From Papilionanthe hookeriana x Papilionanthe teres (taxonomy: Eukaryota > Streptophyta > Magnoliopsida > Asparagales > Orchidaceae): a stretch of DNA of 64,000 bases. A program made the translations under genes and the position numbers. The DNA lies in the NCBI GenBank assembly GCA_022702705.1, contig CM040428.1, positions 101,195,805 through 101,259,804 on the forward strand. The letters run 5' to 3'. The first letter of the stretch is position 1, and every line of letters starts with the position of its first letter. A model generated the notes under the pieces. It had not been told where the DNA came from. It was given only the letters and a program-made list of their open reading frames with translations, and did no database searches. Positions 45,675-57,622 of the stretch are shown here, one piece after another.

Positions 45675-47223
45675 ATGTGTAGTAGTGGATCTATAGGTTT
45701 AGTGCCTTACGATTCAGAGTTAGAGCATACTGTCAGAAAGATTCGAAAACAACAAAAAAAAATAAAAAATCATTGGAAAATGGCGAATATTCAAGATAAT
45801 CAAAGAAATGATATTAGAAATTTGCCAAGACCTTTAAGAGATTATGCTAACCCAACACCAGATGAAATTCATATAACTATTCAAAATCATGATGTTGCTA
45901 CTAATTCATTTGTACTTAAACCTGTTATTATCCAAATGGTACAAAATAATATATTCGGAGGAACACCTAATGAGGATCCAAATTTACAACTCGCTAGTTT
46001 TTTAGAACTGTGTGCTACTTTTAAATATGATGGAGAGTCTAGTGACGCTGTCAGACTTAGACTTTTTCCTTTCTCGTTAAGGGATAAAACTAAGGCGTAG
46101 TTAAACTCGTTAGCACCTTGATCTATCAGAACTTGGGGAGAATTATCTCAAAAGTTTCTATAAAAATATTGCCCTCCATCAAAAACTTATAAGCTAAGAA
46201 ATGATATTATATCTTTTTGTCAGTTTGAAGGAGAGTCAATATATGAAGCTTGGGAGAGATTTAAAGATCTTCTTAGGAAGTTCCCACATCATGCTTTACT
46301 AGACTGGTTAATAATTCAAACATTTTATAATGAATTAGTGGGATCATTGAGATCTATTATAGATGCTAATGCTGGTGAATCATTAATGTCAAAACCTTTT
46401 GATGAAGCATACGCATTAATTGATGAAATGGCTACTAATAATTTTCAATGGCCCTCTGAACGGGTAAATCCTAAGAGAGTAGCTAGTGTTCATGATTCAA
46501 ATATGATGACTATGGTAGTTTCTTAAATTGCAGCCCTTTCTAAAAAAATAGATCAATATGGAATGAATTATTCTCAACCACCTCAAGTGTTGGAGGAAAA
46601 TTCATTTGGACAGATAACTGAATCTCAAATGCCTTATGAGACTTTAAATCCTATTAATAGACCTAACAATCCTTATTCGAATTATTATAATTTTGGTCGA
46701 AAGAATCACCCAAATTTCAATCGGAATAATAAGTAATGCTAATGTTAACCCGCACTAGGCTAACAATTCTATGAATCCAATCGGAAATTCAAACAATCAA
46801 GGAAATACTAATTTTAGACCATCTTATCCCCCTGGATTCAATAGTAACCCACAATTTAAGGATAAGAAGTTGTCTACTGAAGAAATGATTCTGAATATGG
46901 GAAATCTATTATAAGCTCAAGGTGTTGTTATGAAAAATATTGAAAATCAATTAGGACATATTTTCACTGCACTTAATAATAGACCTTCTAGAACACTTCC
47001 AAGCAATGTGGAGATCAATCCAAAAGATCAAAACAAGGAACAACTTAAGGCTATTCAATTAAGGAGTGGAAAAGAATTGGAAACTAGAGTGCAAAAAGAA
47101 GTTGAAATAAAAAAGAAGAAGGTGGAAATTGAAAAAGGTTCAAACAAGATTTATCCAGACTTGGATTATCCTCTTGAGCCAATGAAGATAACTGTTAAAA
47201 AACCACCACCTCCATTTCCTTAA
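45675..47223 (+). pseudogene. E3 gag
   Basis: ATG at 45675 (MCSSGSIGLVPYDSEL), equivalent to the E4 start. Motifs: PLRDYANPTPDEIHI, NEDPNLQLASFLELCATFKY, LFPFSLRDKTKA then a stop, CQFEGESIYEAWERFKDLLR, GSLRSIIDANAGESLMSKPF, NNFQWPSERVNPKR. The C-terminal part has NIENQLGHIFTALNNRPSRT, PSNVEINPKDQNK and a lysine/glutamate-rich stretch (EVEIKKKKVEIEKG), then PPPPFP and a stop at 47221. At least five stops lie inside. No CCHC knuckle is visible. Confidence 0.9.
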
Positions 47224-50200
47224 AGATTAAAGAAACAAAATAGGGATAACATGTGGAAAATTTTTGGAAATCCTTAAGAAAATAACGATAAATATTCCTT
47301 TTGTTGAAGCATTAGAACAGATGCCTGACTATGCTAAGTTTATGAAGGATATTTTGAGAAAGAAAAAAAGTTTACAGATCATGAAACCGTTGCACTTAGC
47401 GGAGAGTGTAGTGCAATAATTTAGAAGAAGCCTCCTGAAAAACTTAAAGATCCTGGTAGTTTCACTATTCCGTGTGCTATATGTGAAAAACTTTTTGGAA
47501 AGGCTTTATGTGATCTGGGAGCGAGTATTAATCTTATTCCTTTATCAACTTTCAAAATGTTGGGAATAGAAGAAATTTCTACTACATCTGTGACTCTTCA
47601 GTTGGCCGATCGTTCCATTACTTACCCTAAAGGTGTGGTGGAAGACGTGTTAGTGAAAGTGGATAAATTTATCTTTCCTGTCGATTTTATTGTACTCGAT
47701 ATGGAGGAAGATAAAGAAATTCCAATCATTTTGGGAAGACCATTCGTTGCTACTGGAAGAGCAGTAATTCATGTTCAAAAAGGAGAACTAACTATGAGTG
47801 TTAATGATCAAGAGGTGACTTTTAATATTAAAATCTATGAAGTATCCCTCAATGGAAAAAGATAATGAATTATTTAGGATGGAGGTCTGTGATTATCTGA
47901 GAAATGATCATTTTAAAAATATATTTGAAAAAGAAGAAGAATATAAAAAAATATTTGAAGAAGAAATTAAAGATGATGAAAATTCAGATAGTGAGAAGAA
48001 TGAAGATTTGGAGTATGTTCATGAGAGATTCGAAATATTAGACACTATGGAAGGTGGAAATAAAGCTTAATTCCATCTATCATAAAACCTCCTGAACTTG
48101 AGATGAAATTTCTCCCTAATCATTTAAAGTATATGTTTTTAGGAGAATCTTCTACCTTGCCAGTTATAGTATCTTCGGAGTTAAATTATTATCAAGAACA
48201 AAAACTATTGGAAACTTTAAAAAGATACAAGAAAGCCTTTGGATGGACTTTGGCAGATATTAAAGGAGTTAATCCTTCGATTTGTATGCACAAAATTTTT
48301 GTTTGATGAAGAACATAAATCGAGAGTTGATCTGCAAGGGAGATTGAATTCTATAGTGAAAGAAGTAGTTAAGAAAGAGATTTTAAAATGGTTGGATGCT
48401 TGAATTATTTATCCTATTTTGGATAGTGCTTGGGTAAGTCCAATACATTGTGTACTGAAAAAGGGAGGAGTGACTATTGAAGTGAATGAAAGTAATGAAA
48501 TTATAATCACAAGTCAAATTAATGGATCGCAAAATTTTTATTGACTATAGGAAATTAAATGCCGCCACCAGAAAAGATCACTTTCCTTTTCCTTTTCTCG
48601 ATCAAATGCTAGATGGACTTGCTGGACACAAGTACTACTATTTTCTGGATGGATATACTGGTTACCACCAGATACCTATTGATCCTGAGGATCAAGAAAA
48701 GACAACATTTACTAGCCCTTATGGAACCTTTGCTTTTCGAAGAATGACTTTTGGACTTGCAATGCACCTGCAACATTTCAAAGATGTATGATGTCTATCT
48801 TCAGTAGTTTGATAGATAATGGAATAGAAGTTTTTATGGATGATTTCTCTGTATCCAGGACTTCATTTGAAATTTGTTTGGAAAACTTAGCAAAAGTTTT
48901 GGAGCTTTGTGAGAAAACAAATCTAGTTCTGAATTGAGAGAAATGTCAATTTATGGTTGCAGAAGGAATCGTGCTTGGGCATAAAATTTCGAACATGGTA
49001 TGGAGGTCGACCCCGCTAAAATTAGAGTGATTGAGAGATTACCGCCACCCACTACTGTAAGAGAGGTGAGGAGTTTCTTAGACACGCTGGATTTTACAGG
49101 TGATACATTAAAGATTTTTCTAAAATTACTAAACCTTTGTGCCAAGTTTTAGAAAATGATAAAAAGTTTGATTTTAATGATGAATACTTAAGAGCTTTCG
49201 AATTATTAAAAGAAAAGTTAATCACTACACCTATAATTGTTTCATCGATTGGGAGAAACCATTCAAACTGATGTGTGATGCTAGTGATTATGCAATCGAA
49301 GTAGCATTGGAGCAAAGGCATGATAAAGTTTTCAAAGTTATTTACTATGGTAGTAAAACTCTTAATGAGGCTCAAATTAATTATACCACAACAAAAAGAG
49401 AATTATTACCTATAGTATTTGCTTTTGAAAAATTTAGACCTTATTTAATTGGAACTAAAAGTATTGTGCATACAAACCATTCGGCTATCAAATATTTAAT
49501 GCAAAAGAAGGATGCAAAACCTAGCACTACTGATGGATACTTCTTCTTCAAGAATTCGATTCTATGATGGTTGATATAGAAGGAACTCGATAACCAATAG
49601 CTCGATCATTTGTCCGAATAGAAAATGATAAATTATCTGAATTTGAAAAAGAAGTTATAGAAACTTTCCCTGATGAGCAACTTTATACTATTATGGAAAG
49701 AAATTTGTCTTGGTATGCTGATATTGTGAACTATATTGTAAGTGATATTGTACCACCTGATTTAACAAGGCAACAACAAAAGAAGTTTACATACGATGCA
49801 AAATTTTATTTTTGGGATGAGCCCTATCTATATAAACAATGTAAGGATCTGATTATTAGGAAATGTGTGCCACAAGAAGAAACAAATTTGATTATTCAAC
49901 AATGTCATGATTCTGAATTTGGAGGTCATTTTAGTGTTGATAAACTCGCTTTTAAGATTTTACAATCTGGATTTTATTGGCCTACTCTATTTAGAGATGT
50001 TTATAGATTTATTAAATCATGTGATCGATGTCAGAGAGTAGGTAATATATCTAGAAGAAATGAAATGCCTCTAAATTATAATTTGGAAGTTGAAATTTTC
50101 TATGTATGGGGATTAGATTTCATGGGACCATTTACTCCTTCATTTGGAAATCTATATATATTGGTTGTTGTTGATTATGTCTATAATGGATTGAAGTTGC

Positions 50201-50977
50201 TTTACCAAGATGTGATGCTCGGAGTGTTTCAACATTTTTAAAGAAAAATATATTTACAAGATATGGAATGCCGAGAGTGATCATAACTGATGGTGGATCC
50301 CATTTCAGGAATAATCAAATTAAGAGATTAAGTGAGAAGTATAATATTATTCATAGAATCTCTATTGCTTATCATCCCCAGACTAGTGATTTAGCAGAAG
50401 TATCTAACCGTGAAATCAAAAGAATTTTAGAGAAAACTGTGGATAATCATAAATTAGATTGGTCTGCTCGATTAGATACTATTTTATGGGCTTATAGAAC
50501 TGCTTTTAAAACCCTATAGGAATGTCTCCTTATATACTAGTGTTTGGTAAGACTTGCCATTTATCAGTTGAATTAGAGCATAAAGCATGTTGGGCGATAA
50601 AAGAGTTAAATTTTAATTTGAAAATTGCTAGAGAGAAAAGATTTATGCAATTAAATGAATTGGAAGAGATTAGAACTGCATCTTATCACAATGATAGGAT
50701 TTATAAAGAGAAAATGAAATTATGGCATGATCAGAAGATATTGAAAAAGAACTTGGAATTTGGACAGAAAGTTTTATTATACAACACGAAATTGAAGTTA
50801 TTTCTTGGAAAGCTCAAGTCTAAATGGTTAGGACCTTTTACAGTTGTAAAATTTCATTCTCTTGGAGTTGTTTATATTAAAGATCCTAATACTAGAAAGA
50901 TTTTCAAAGTTAATGGGCATCGATTAAAGCCTTACTTTGACGGGTTACAATCTGATTTCAAAGAGGTTTTATGCTGA
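47224..50977 (+). pseudogene. E3 pol: protease, RT, RNase H, integrase
   Basis: Protease: active-site DLGAS at 47513-47527, second motif IPIILGRPFVATGRAV. RT: YKKAFGWTLADIKGVNPS (about 48225-48280), IDYRKLNAATRKDHFPFPF, FLDGYTGYHQIPIDPED, TFTSPYGTFAFRRMTFG and VFMDDFS (about 48829-48850). RNase H: FKLMCDASDYAIEVALEQR (about 49260), NYTTTKRELLPIVFAFEKF and VHTNHSAIKYLM; the DHLS end is frameshifted. Integrase: zinc-binding CHDSEFGGH...CDRCQR, catalytic Asp in WGLDFMGPF, Asp in IITDGGSHFRN, Glu in VSNREIKRIL, and a C-terminal SKWLGPFTVVKFHSLG module. Integrase is the best-preserved domain, open for 182, 83 and 151 codons in three pieces. Multiple frameshifts make it inactive. Confidence 0.94.
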
Positions 50978-51002
50978 GTCATTTCGATTAACTGAATGGT
51001 TT

Positions 51003-51052
51003 GTCGGGCTGATGACGTTAAACTAAGCACTTTATGGGAGGCAACCCATATG
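51003..51052 (+). other. Conserved non-coding block downstream of pol (E3)
   Basis: gtcgggctgatgacgttaaa, then ctaagcactttatgggaggc, ending in aaccca. Homologous to E1 10131-10180 and E2 21712-21761 (both minus). It lies 26 bases after the pol stop. Confidence 0.8.
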
Positions 51053-51215
51053 TATCTTAGTGGTATGTTTGCTTGTTTTTTGTAGTTATGCTTTTAGATA
51101 GTTGTTTCTGAATCCTAATTACTCCTAAATACTTAAAAAGTTGATTAATGATGGATCGAATAAAGATATTGGAATAATTTGGATCAAACCAAGTTCGGTG
51201 AAAGTTTTTAACCAC

Positions 51216-51354
51216 TGGCGCCGCTGGCACCCTATCATTTTTACCCTACTGAACTTGTCTGTTTGAGTGCCGCCGGCACCCAAATTCTGCTTGATGGTTT
51301 TTAAGTTTCAAAACACGAGTTTTTACAGTTTTTGGCGGGATCTTCGTCCTTATA
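51216..51354 (+). promoter_or_regulatory. Putative internal promoter of E3 ORF-A
   Basis: Two GCC clusters (51217-51232 ctggcgccgctggcac; 51270-51282 tgccgccggcacc) are followed by gggatcttcgtccttataac (51339-51358). The E4 LTR has clusters followed by gggatttcgtccctatatta at the matching distance, so this stretch looks like a second copy of the LTR promoter module placed before ORF-A. Confidence 0.45.
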
Positions 51355-51394
51355 ACTCCCTAAACTCCATTTTTGACTTCTTAACTCCAGAAAA

Positions 51395-52571
51395 ATGTAA
51401 ACCACCAATACCAATTCGATTCCTACGGATTCCTATGCCATTGAAACCTCTCGATCTTGCATTTGCAATAGAAGGAAGTTCATAAGTTTTGAAGCGCAGC
51501 ATTTGTTCAACAAAGTGATGATTAAATGTCTGATTATCAAGGAAAGGGGCTTCATAAATCGAGGTATGTATAATACTACAACTAGAACTGAAGAAATTAT
51601 TAAGGAGAGACGTTGGGAAGTCCTTTGTTTCACTACCACCATCGTTGTTGTTCCTGTCGTGAAAAAATTCTATGTGAATCATCAAGAGATCAACCAAGGG
51701 TTTGTATTTGTGCGTGGTAGATTTGTGCAATTCACTCCTGCACGAATCAATGATCTCTTCACGATTGAAAACGTTCCTATTTGCCATTATTCTAATTTCA
51801 ATGCCACGAAGGATAATATGAATGATGTGTATCGATATTGACGGATGAGAATGAGGAATGGGAAATCAGGGAGAATGGATATATTAGTTTCCCATCTGCA
51901 TCTCTCAATCCAGTATCGAAGCAGTGGCATTACTTCATTTTGAAAAAATTGCTTCCGACGTTGAAGATAAGCAAGGTGACCAAGGAAAGCATCATTTTGA
52001 ATTTCTGCATTCAAACTGGAAGGCCGGTTGACATTGGTAATCTTATTGTGAAATCAGTACTTAGACTAATTGTGCATGGATCTAAATATGGGCTTAGATA
52101 CCCGTCCACCATATTCCTGTTATGTAGTCAGTCATAGGTTCCATATGAAAGTTGGGAAAAGGCTATTCCATGGAGACCTATTGATCCAACCAATCTCTAC
52201 GACTACTAAACAGTTGGAGATGAAGATGACATGAATCTACTTACTGATCAACCGACACAGACTTCACAGCCGATTCAACCCTACTTTCCGGAAGGTTCCA
52301 GAATTATATTGCAGAGGATCAAGCAATTGGAGAAAGAGGTACGAAACTTATAAATGTGATCAATAACATTTCTGATTTATTCGATCATATAGATTGGAGA
52401 ATGAAAGAGCAATTCGATCACACTGGTCGAATTGAGATGGGATTAATCAATCTGATGAAGAAGAACGTAGTAATTGTTGAGGAATCATCTGAAGAATTTC
52501 CATTTCGTCCATTCTCTATCTTGTTTGTGCATCAGCAATCAATTGAAGACATTAGAGGAGAGGATCGTTGA
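51395..52571 (+). pseudogene. E3 env-like ORF-A (plant transposon protein domain), disrupted
   Basis: ATG at 51395, but the second codon is a stop. The open part carries RRWEVLCFTTTIVVVPVVKK (hydrophobic), FVFVRGRFVQFTPARINDLF, a one-base frameshift at about 51838, then LTDENEEWEIRENGYISFPS, WHYFILKKLLPTLKISKVTK and LNFCIQTGRPVDIGNLIVKS. The C-terminal region is helical (ISDLFDHIDWRMKEQFDHTG). These motifs align one-to-one with ORF-B 1 kb downstream, so E3 carries two divergent paralogues of the same env-like family. In-frame stops occur at 52135 and 52207. E1 and E2 keep only a short ORF at this place. Function unknown. Confidence 0.8.
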
Positions 52572-53420
52572 TGGATTCTACTTATGTATGTTGTGTGTTT
52601 AGTTTGCTTTGCTTAGTTATGTCTGGTTTGTGTAATATTTGCTTTGCTATGAACTTGGATTTGGATGTGTTTATTTTCATTGTGTGCTTAGATATTAGTG
52701 CTTGTCTATCGTAGAGTACTTGGTGCACTAAATATCTAAGAATAGTTGGTTTGAATGAACTTATTTGGTGTATTTGATGTAACTTAGATTTTATATATAT
52801 AAGATTATTGTGTATTGTTTGTGTCGAGAAATGTGTTAATTATTGCTTATTTAATGATGTAAATGCTTATTGAAGTGTTAAACATCATTGTGGACGTCGA
52901 AAAGATCGAAATTACAAAAAAATTTTTAGACCCAGAAAATATTTTGGATTGGCTTCGCCAGCGCCCAAATCCAAAGAGTTTGGCCAATATATTTAAATAA
53001 AGCACCGCCGGCACCCTATCTAGCGCCACCAGCTCCCAAACCCAGAGATAGATCTTAAACCCTCGATTTCGCGATTTTTGCTCTGGGACCCGCAAATTTT
53101 TCCATTTCCTTTGTCTTCTTCCTCCGTTTTCATGATTTCAAAGATCTAGGGTTTGCTAGATCCCAGATTTGAGGAGTTTTCAAGGCTTTTCGACACCGGA
53201 TTTGCACTTCTCTTGGTAAGAGCTTCACTTTAAGTTAAAATTTTTGGATTTTCACCATGGAAATCTCTCACATTGCTTATGGTGGAATTTTTGGAATTTT
53301 AGAGAGATTTCGAGATTTCCATGATGAAATTTGCTCTTACTTATTTAAGATAGTGTTTGGAGTTGATACATTATGAATTTGGGATTTATTGGAATTTTCT
53401 TGTAAATTTTAAAAATTCAC
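52572..53420 (+). promoter_or_regulatory. E3 spacer between ORF-A and ORF-B with GCC cluster
   Basis: Non-coding. A GC-rich cluster at 52961-53042 (ccagcgccc, gcaccgccggcaccct, tagcgccacc) lies about 380-460 bases upstream of ORF-B, as in E1 and E2. The rest is AT-rich with no clear TATA box. Confidence 0.45.
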
Positions 53421-54551
53421 TTGGCTCCAAGGGGGAAGAGGAAATTGGATTTTGATGAGGAGAGATTCATCAATATCAAAGCCCAATTTTGCTATAACTC
53501 TATCCTTCACAACAAGAAGTGTATCCAGGATCGAGCTTTTGATAGTCCTGGCGAATTTGTAGAACAATTAATTGCAAAGCGAAATTAGGAAAGATTTTGT
53601 TATTTCACTATGAATGTTGTTATGGGAGTTGTTCGATATTTCTATTCAAATTTACCCTGGACTGAGACTGAGTATGTGCTTGCTAGAGGAAAGATGGTTG
53701 AGTTTACTCCTCAACGCATCAATGTTTTCTATCAGACTCAGGAACCATTCGTGTGTGATTACGAAAACTTTGACACTGGAAGGGAGAATATGATAGAAGT
53801 TATTGCTTTTCTGACTGAAGGGCGAGGAGAATGGAAAGTAAGTCAAAAACAATTAATAAATTTCCTCGCCTCCACTTTGAATGTTGCTTCAAAGGTCTGG
53901 CATTATTTCATTTCTGCTAGTCTATTACCATCTTATCACCACAGTAAGGTTACTAGAGATAGAGCGATTCTGAACTACTGTATACAGAAGATGAAAAAGA
54001 TTGATATTGGACCTATTATTTACAAGAATATTCAGACGATTACGAAAGGCGAGACGACTGGAGGATTAGGACATACTGCTTTAATCCATGCCTTATGTGT
54101 TCAGTCTGGAGTAGATTTCAGTAGTTCTGAGGAAGTGGCTATACCATTGAGACCTATTACAAATAATATTATTCATACTTATGAGTCTCATGTGGGAGCC
54201 AGAGTTGAGCGTAGGAGTACTAATATTCCTACTACGAGTTATGATGTTCCATCTACATCTGAGCCGCACACCTTATCTGATATTATGGAGCAGCTGAGAC
54301 TACAGAGTACTAGTATGGATAGACTCCATGGTTGAATGGATGTATTTGAGGCGAGGAGTGATGTGAACGAAGATTATCTACAGAGGAGAGTGGAGTTTGA
54401 TATGGCTTATTATGATGCTCAGGTCAGATTTATGAGGGGGGAAACTGATGTGATTTTTCCTACTTACCCTAGCTATACACCATATAGACCTGACCCTGCT
54501 GATGACCCTGCTTATGACCCTGCTGCTGATCCTGGTGATGGAGACTGGTAG
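53421..54551 (+). pseudogene. E3 env-like ORF-B (plant transposon protein domain)
   Basis: The homologous start codon is TTG at 53421 (TTG-GCT-CCA; E1 and E2 have ATG-GC-CCA). APRGKRKLDFDEERF is followed by a stop at 53587 in place of a W codon. Then 241 codons are open with VVMGVVRYFYSNLPWTE (hydrophobic, ends in the RxFYxN motif), MVEFTPQRINVFYQ, FLTEGRGEWKVSQ, VWHYFISASLLPSYHHSKVT and GLGHTALIHALCVQSGV. A second stop (54335) precedes a last segment ending in a DPAYDP/DPAADP repeat-like acidic tail. It is the best-preserved env-like ORF of the window. Confidence 0.85.
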
Positions 54552-55900
54552 ATAGTTTGCTTGTTTTTTTTTATTTCTGTTGATCTTGTTGTGTTATGTG
54601 GTACTGATGTGATGTAGTGGATATTTACTTTTCATGTGATGTGTAACCCTGTGTTGTACTATGTGATGTAGTGTTATTTACTTTTCATGTTGTATTGTTA
54701 TGTTGTATTGAAATTTTAAAACTGTTAGTTGTATTGTTAGTAGTGTGATTGTTTGTTTCATGTTGTAGTGTTCTGTTGAATGTTTGGATGTTTAATGTTA
54801 ATTTCTCTTTACCCATGCAAATATTTAAAAATTGTTATATCACTGCTACTCATTGTTTAATGCCTGCTAGTTGTAAATTTTGATTAATATCGTATAGCCG
54901 TTGAAGATTTCGTAATCCCAAAGACAAAGATGTTAGTTTTCTTCTACTCTTAACTCGTTTTAAATTTATTGAAAAACTTAAGTTTGGGGAGGGAAGAGAA
55001 ATACTAAACTTTTATTTGTTCTCAACTATTATATTTTCAAAAGTCATTAAGCATAACTTCAGCAAGCTTGATCCTCATCGTAAGATAACTAAAACTTTTT
55101 ATTTCAGTTGAATATTATGGAAGGATAAGATGAAAATTTTTGGTAATAAAAGTTGATTTTATAGAAGTAAGATATTTGGTATGAAAGAATTTGATTATAG
55201 TTAACTGTTTAAAGTAAAGAAAACTATATTTTTGAAATGTTAAGGGACTTAAAGTATTGTGTATTAAGAAGAGATTGTATCTTTATGAAAAATAATAAAG
55301 CTTGTGCCTAACTATAAAGTAAGGTGGTGTTTCAAGTTTGAACTTTAGAAAGAGGAGAGTGAAAAGTTTAAAATCATTAAAGGTTATCCAGATATAGTAA
55401 TCCTCAAGAAAAGAAAAGAAAAGAAAAGAAGGATTGAAAAACAATCCAAAAAAAAAAGAGAAAAGAAAAGAAAAAGAGAAAAGAAAAAAGAAAGAAAAAT
55501 GTTTATGAGGCGAAGCTTGAGGAGATGCCTAATCAAAAATTAGCTTCACTTGAATCACCCTAAAAGGAAAATTTGATTTCATTTCTGAATTTATATTTAA
55601 AGTACTAGCCTAAATTCTAGTAAAGTTTGTATGAACTCCTTTTTCAAATATTTTTTTAAGGCACTCTTAATGTGACAAATTATGGTTTGTCTTGAAATAA
55701 ATAGAAGACTAGAACTCTTAGACTTGATTACTGAATATTATTATATTTGTAATGTTGACCTGAGTTACTAAACTTTTTCTAAAAATATAACCAATATATT
55801 CTTTTGAATGAAAATTTTAGTGTCTTACAGTTGAAAAGTACATTGCCTAGAGTTATATTTTATGTAGTAAAAGGATTACTTGAGGACAAGTAATAGTTTA
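54552..55900 (+). other. E3 3' untranslated region between ORF-B and PPT
   Basis: No credible ORF. It begins with TG-rich, degenerate gttgtattgttatg-like sequence (54580-54800). The conserved aatcattaaaggttatccag block is at 55366-55405, followed immediately by a purine tract of aagaaaag repeats (55404-55499). A further match to E2 (gcctaatcaaaaattagctt) lies at 55528-55547. gaggacaagtaatagttt precedes the PPT. Confidence 0.8.
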
Positions 55901-55914
55901 AGTTTGGGGGTTTT
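55901..55914 (+). other. E3 polypurine tract
   Basis: agtttgggggtttt directly before the TGATGCACC start of the 3' LTR. Confidence 0.9.
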
Positions 55915-57622
55915 TGATGCACCAAAAATATATACGATTTTTGCTATCTAATTTTACTCATTTTTTGAGATATTGCACTTTAAAGAAATGTATTTTTCAT
56001 GATTTGTTGCAGGTATGATGATTTTAGGTGATTGGAACGAAAAGATGCAAAAAGGAATGAATTTGGAGCAAAAAGAAGCAAAAAGGAGCAAGATGGTGAA
56101 AAAGTGTTCTGGCGCCGCCGGTGCCAGAATGGGAAACGCCGGAGCCCAAATCCAGAGACTTCAGCAATTAATTGGCAAGATAGAGCGCCACCGGCGCCCT
56201 ATCTGGTGCCGCCTGTGCCTAAAGTCGGTGGAATTCAAAATTTGAGAGTTTTGACAAAATTTTGAAGGGATGCCTATGGAAACTCTTGGGATTTTGTCCC
56301 TAACTCTAAAATAACTGATTTTGGACGAGAGAGGGGGGCTCTCTTGCATTCTATTGCTCTCTCTTAGTGTTCTAGTGTGTGTTAAGTGTTAGGGTTTACT
56401 AGAGTAGTGTGTAGAAGTGAGGATTTGAAAAAAATTCTTCTCTAAGGAGTGAAGGAGAAGAGGTAAAGTGAGATATTGCTTCTTCCTTTCCATTCTAAAG
56501 AGAGAATCAAGTGTTGTAAAGAAGAGAGAAGAGGATTCAAAGGAACTTCAAAGGGATTGCATTGGGGAAGAGAAAGAGATAAGTTGTATTTTCTTTTGTG
56601 GTTTGTATGACTTTTCTTTTATATATAAAATCCATGTTTTATTATATCTTCTCCATGAATTTTGAGTAGTCTTCTTTGTCTTTCTTCTTGCTTAGAGATG
56701 TGATGATGATTTGAGGTGGATTTGATGTGCTTTTAATGTATTGAAGAGATTGTGATGATTTTTCATTTAAAACTAAATTTACTTTCAATTTGGCCAATTG
56801 AAATGTTAAAATACGTTGTTGAACATTAAGTTTGAAAGGAATTAATGTCCTACAACAATAATGAAAGATCCATTCAATTTCCATGAATGAATTGTGTAGT
56901 TCATGGGAATTGCGTACAAATAAATAGGGAAATGTGTTTTGAAGGACTTCAATGTGGAGATTTCAGGGTGACAGGTTGAAATCCCCAAATTTGTTCTAAG
57001 ATTAGTAATTAATATCAAATGTTAGCCTTCAGGTGAAGGGTGAGTGGGAGCTCCGAAGTGAAAGCCGGTATCCTCCCAGCCTAGCCTTAGAGTTAATGAC
57101 TAAACTTATAATATGTCAATGTTCTTTTCTTATTTAGAGGAGGGGGTACTCTTATAAAGGTAAAGAATCATCTATGTTCCTATTTGGCACAATAAATTAG
57201 ATAACTGATCCATATCAATCGCACATCATATTCTCATTGCAAGAAGAAAGATACTTTTCTCATATAAATCAAAAACCTTTCAAATACTTAGTTTAGTGTG
57301 TCTGTTCGATAATTTTGTTTTCAAGTTATTAGAAGTAACTGTAGTTTAGTTAGTTGTTACTGTTTTCTGCGTAGTAGTAGTAGAAGTAAGTGTTGAACTT
57401 TAAATGTAATTAGGGTATAGGATTTCGGTGCTTTATTATAACTTGTGAAACTTTTATTTTACTTCAACTCAAAACCTCCCTGTGGGATCGATAATCAGGA
57501 CTCCATTAGAGCCCTGTATTACTTGATACGATACATATACTTGCGTTAAGTATATGGACTTTACAAAATCATTATAAATATATAAATTTGAGTTCATAAA
57601 TTATTGCATATATATAAGCCCC
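55915..57622 (+). repeat. E3 3' LTR, truncated by X3
   Basis: Colinear with 43772-45480. GGAGC(A) tandem (56066-56090), clusters (56110-56127 and 56183-56222), U5 block (57478-57545). It stops at ataagcccc, where the 5' LTR goes on with tcacgatcaag, because X3 is inserted there. Confidence 0.93.
57618..57622. repeat. Probable X3 target-site duplication, left copy
   Basis: gcccc precedes the X3 TGTTGACC start; the partner would be outside the window. Confidence 0.5.

Larger units (their letters stand above)
43772..57622 (+). mobile_element. E3: Athila-type LTR retrotransposon nested in E4
   Basis: 5' LTR 43772-45580, PBS 45587-45604, gag, pol, two env-like ORFs, PPT 55901-55914, 3' LTR 55915-57622. 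X3 interrupts the last LTR about 125 bp before its expected end. Left target copy ctttg (43767-43771); the right copy lies outside the window. E3 and E4 share LTR, gag and pol sequence closely, so this is insertion of one family member into another. All long ORFs have stops or frameshifts. Confidence 0.92.

Noticed and set aside
53421..54551. True viral envelope glycoprotein
   Set aside because: No signal peptide, cysteine-rich ectodomain or fusion-type features visible. It matches only the env-like family of Athila elements, so the name describes position, not proven role.
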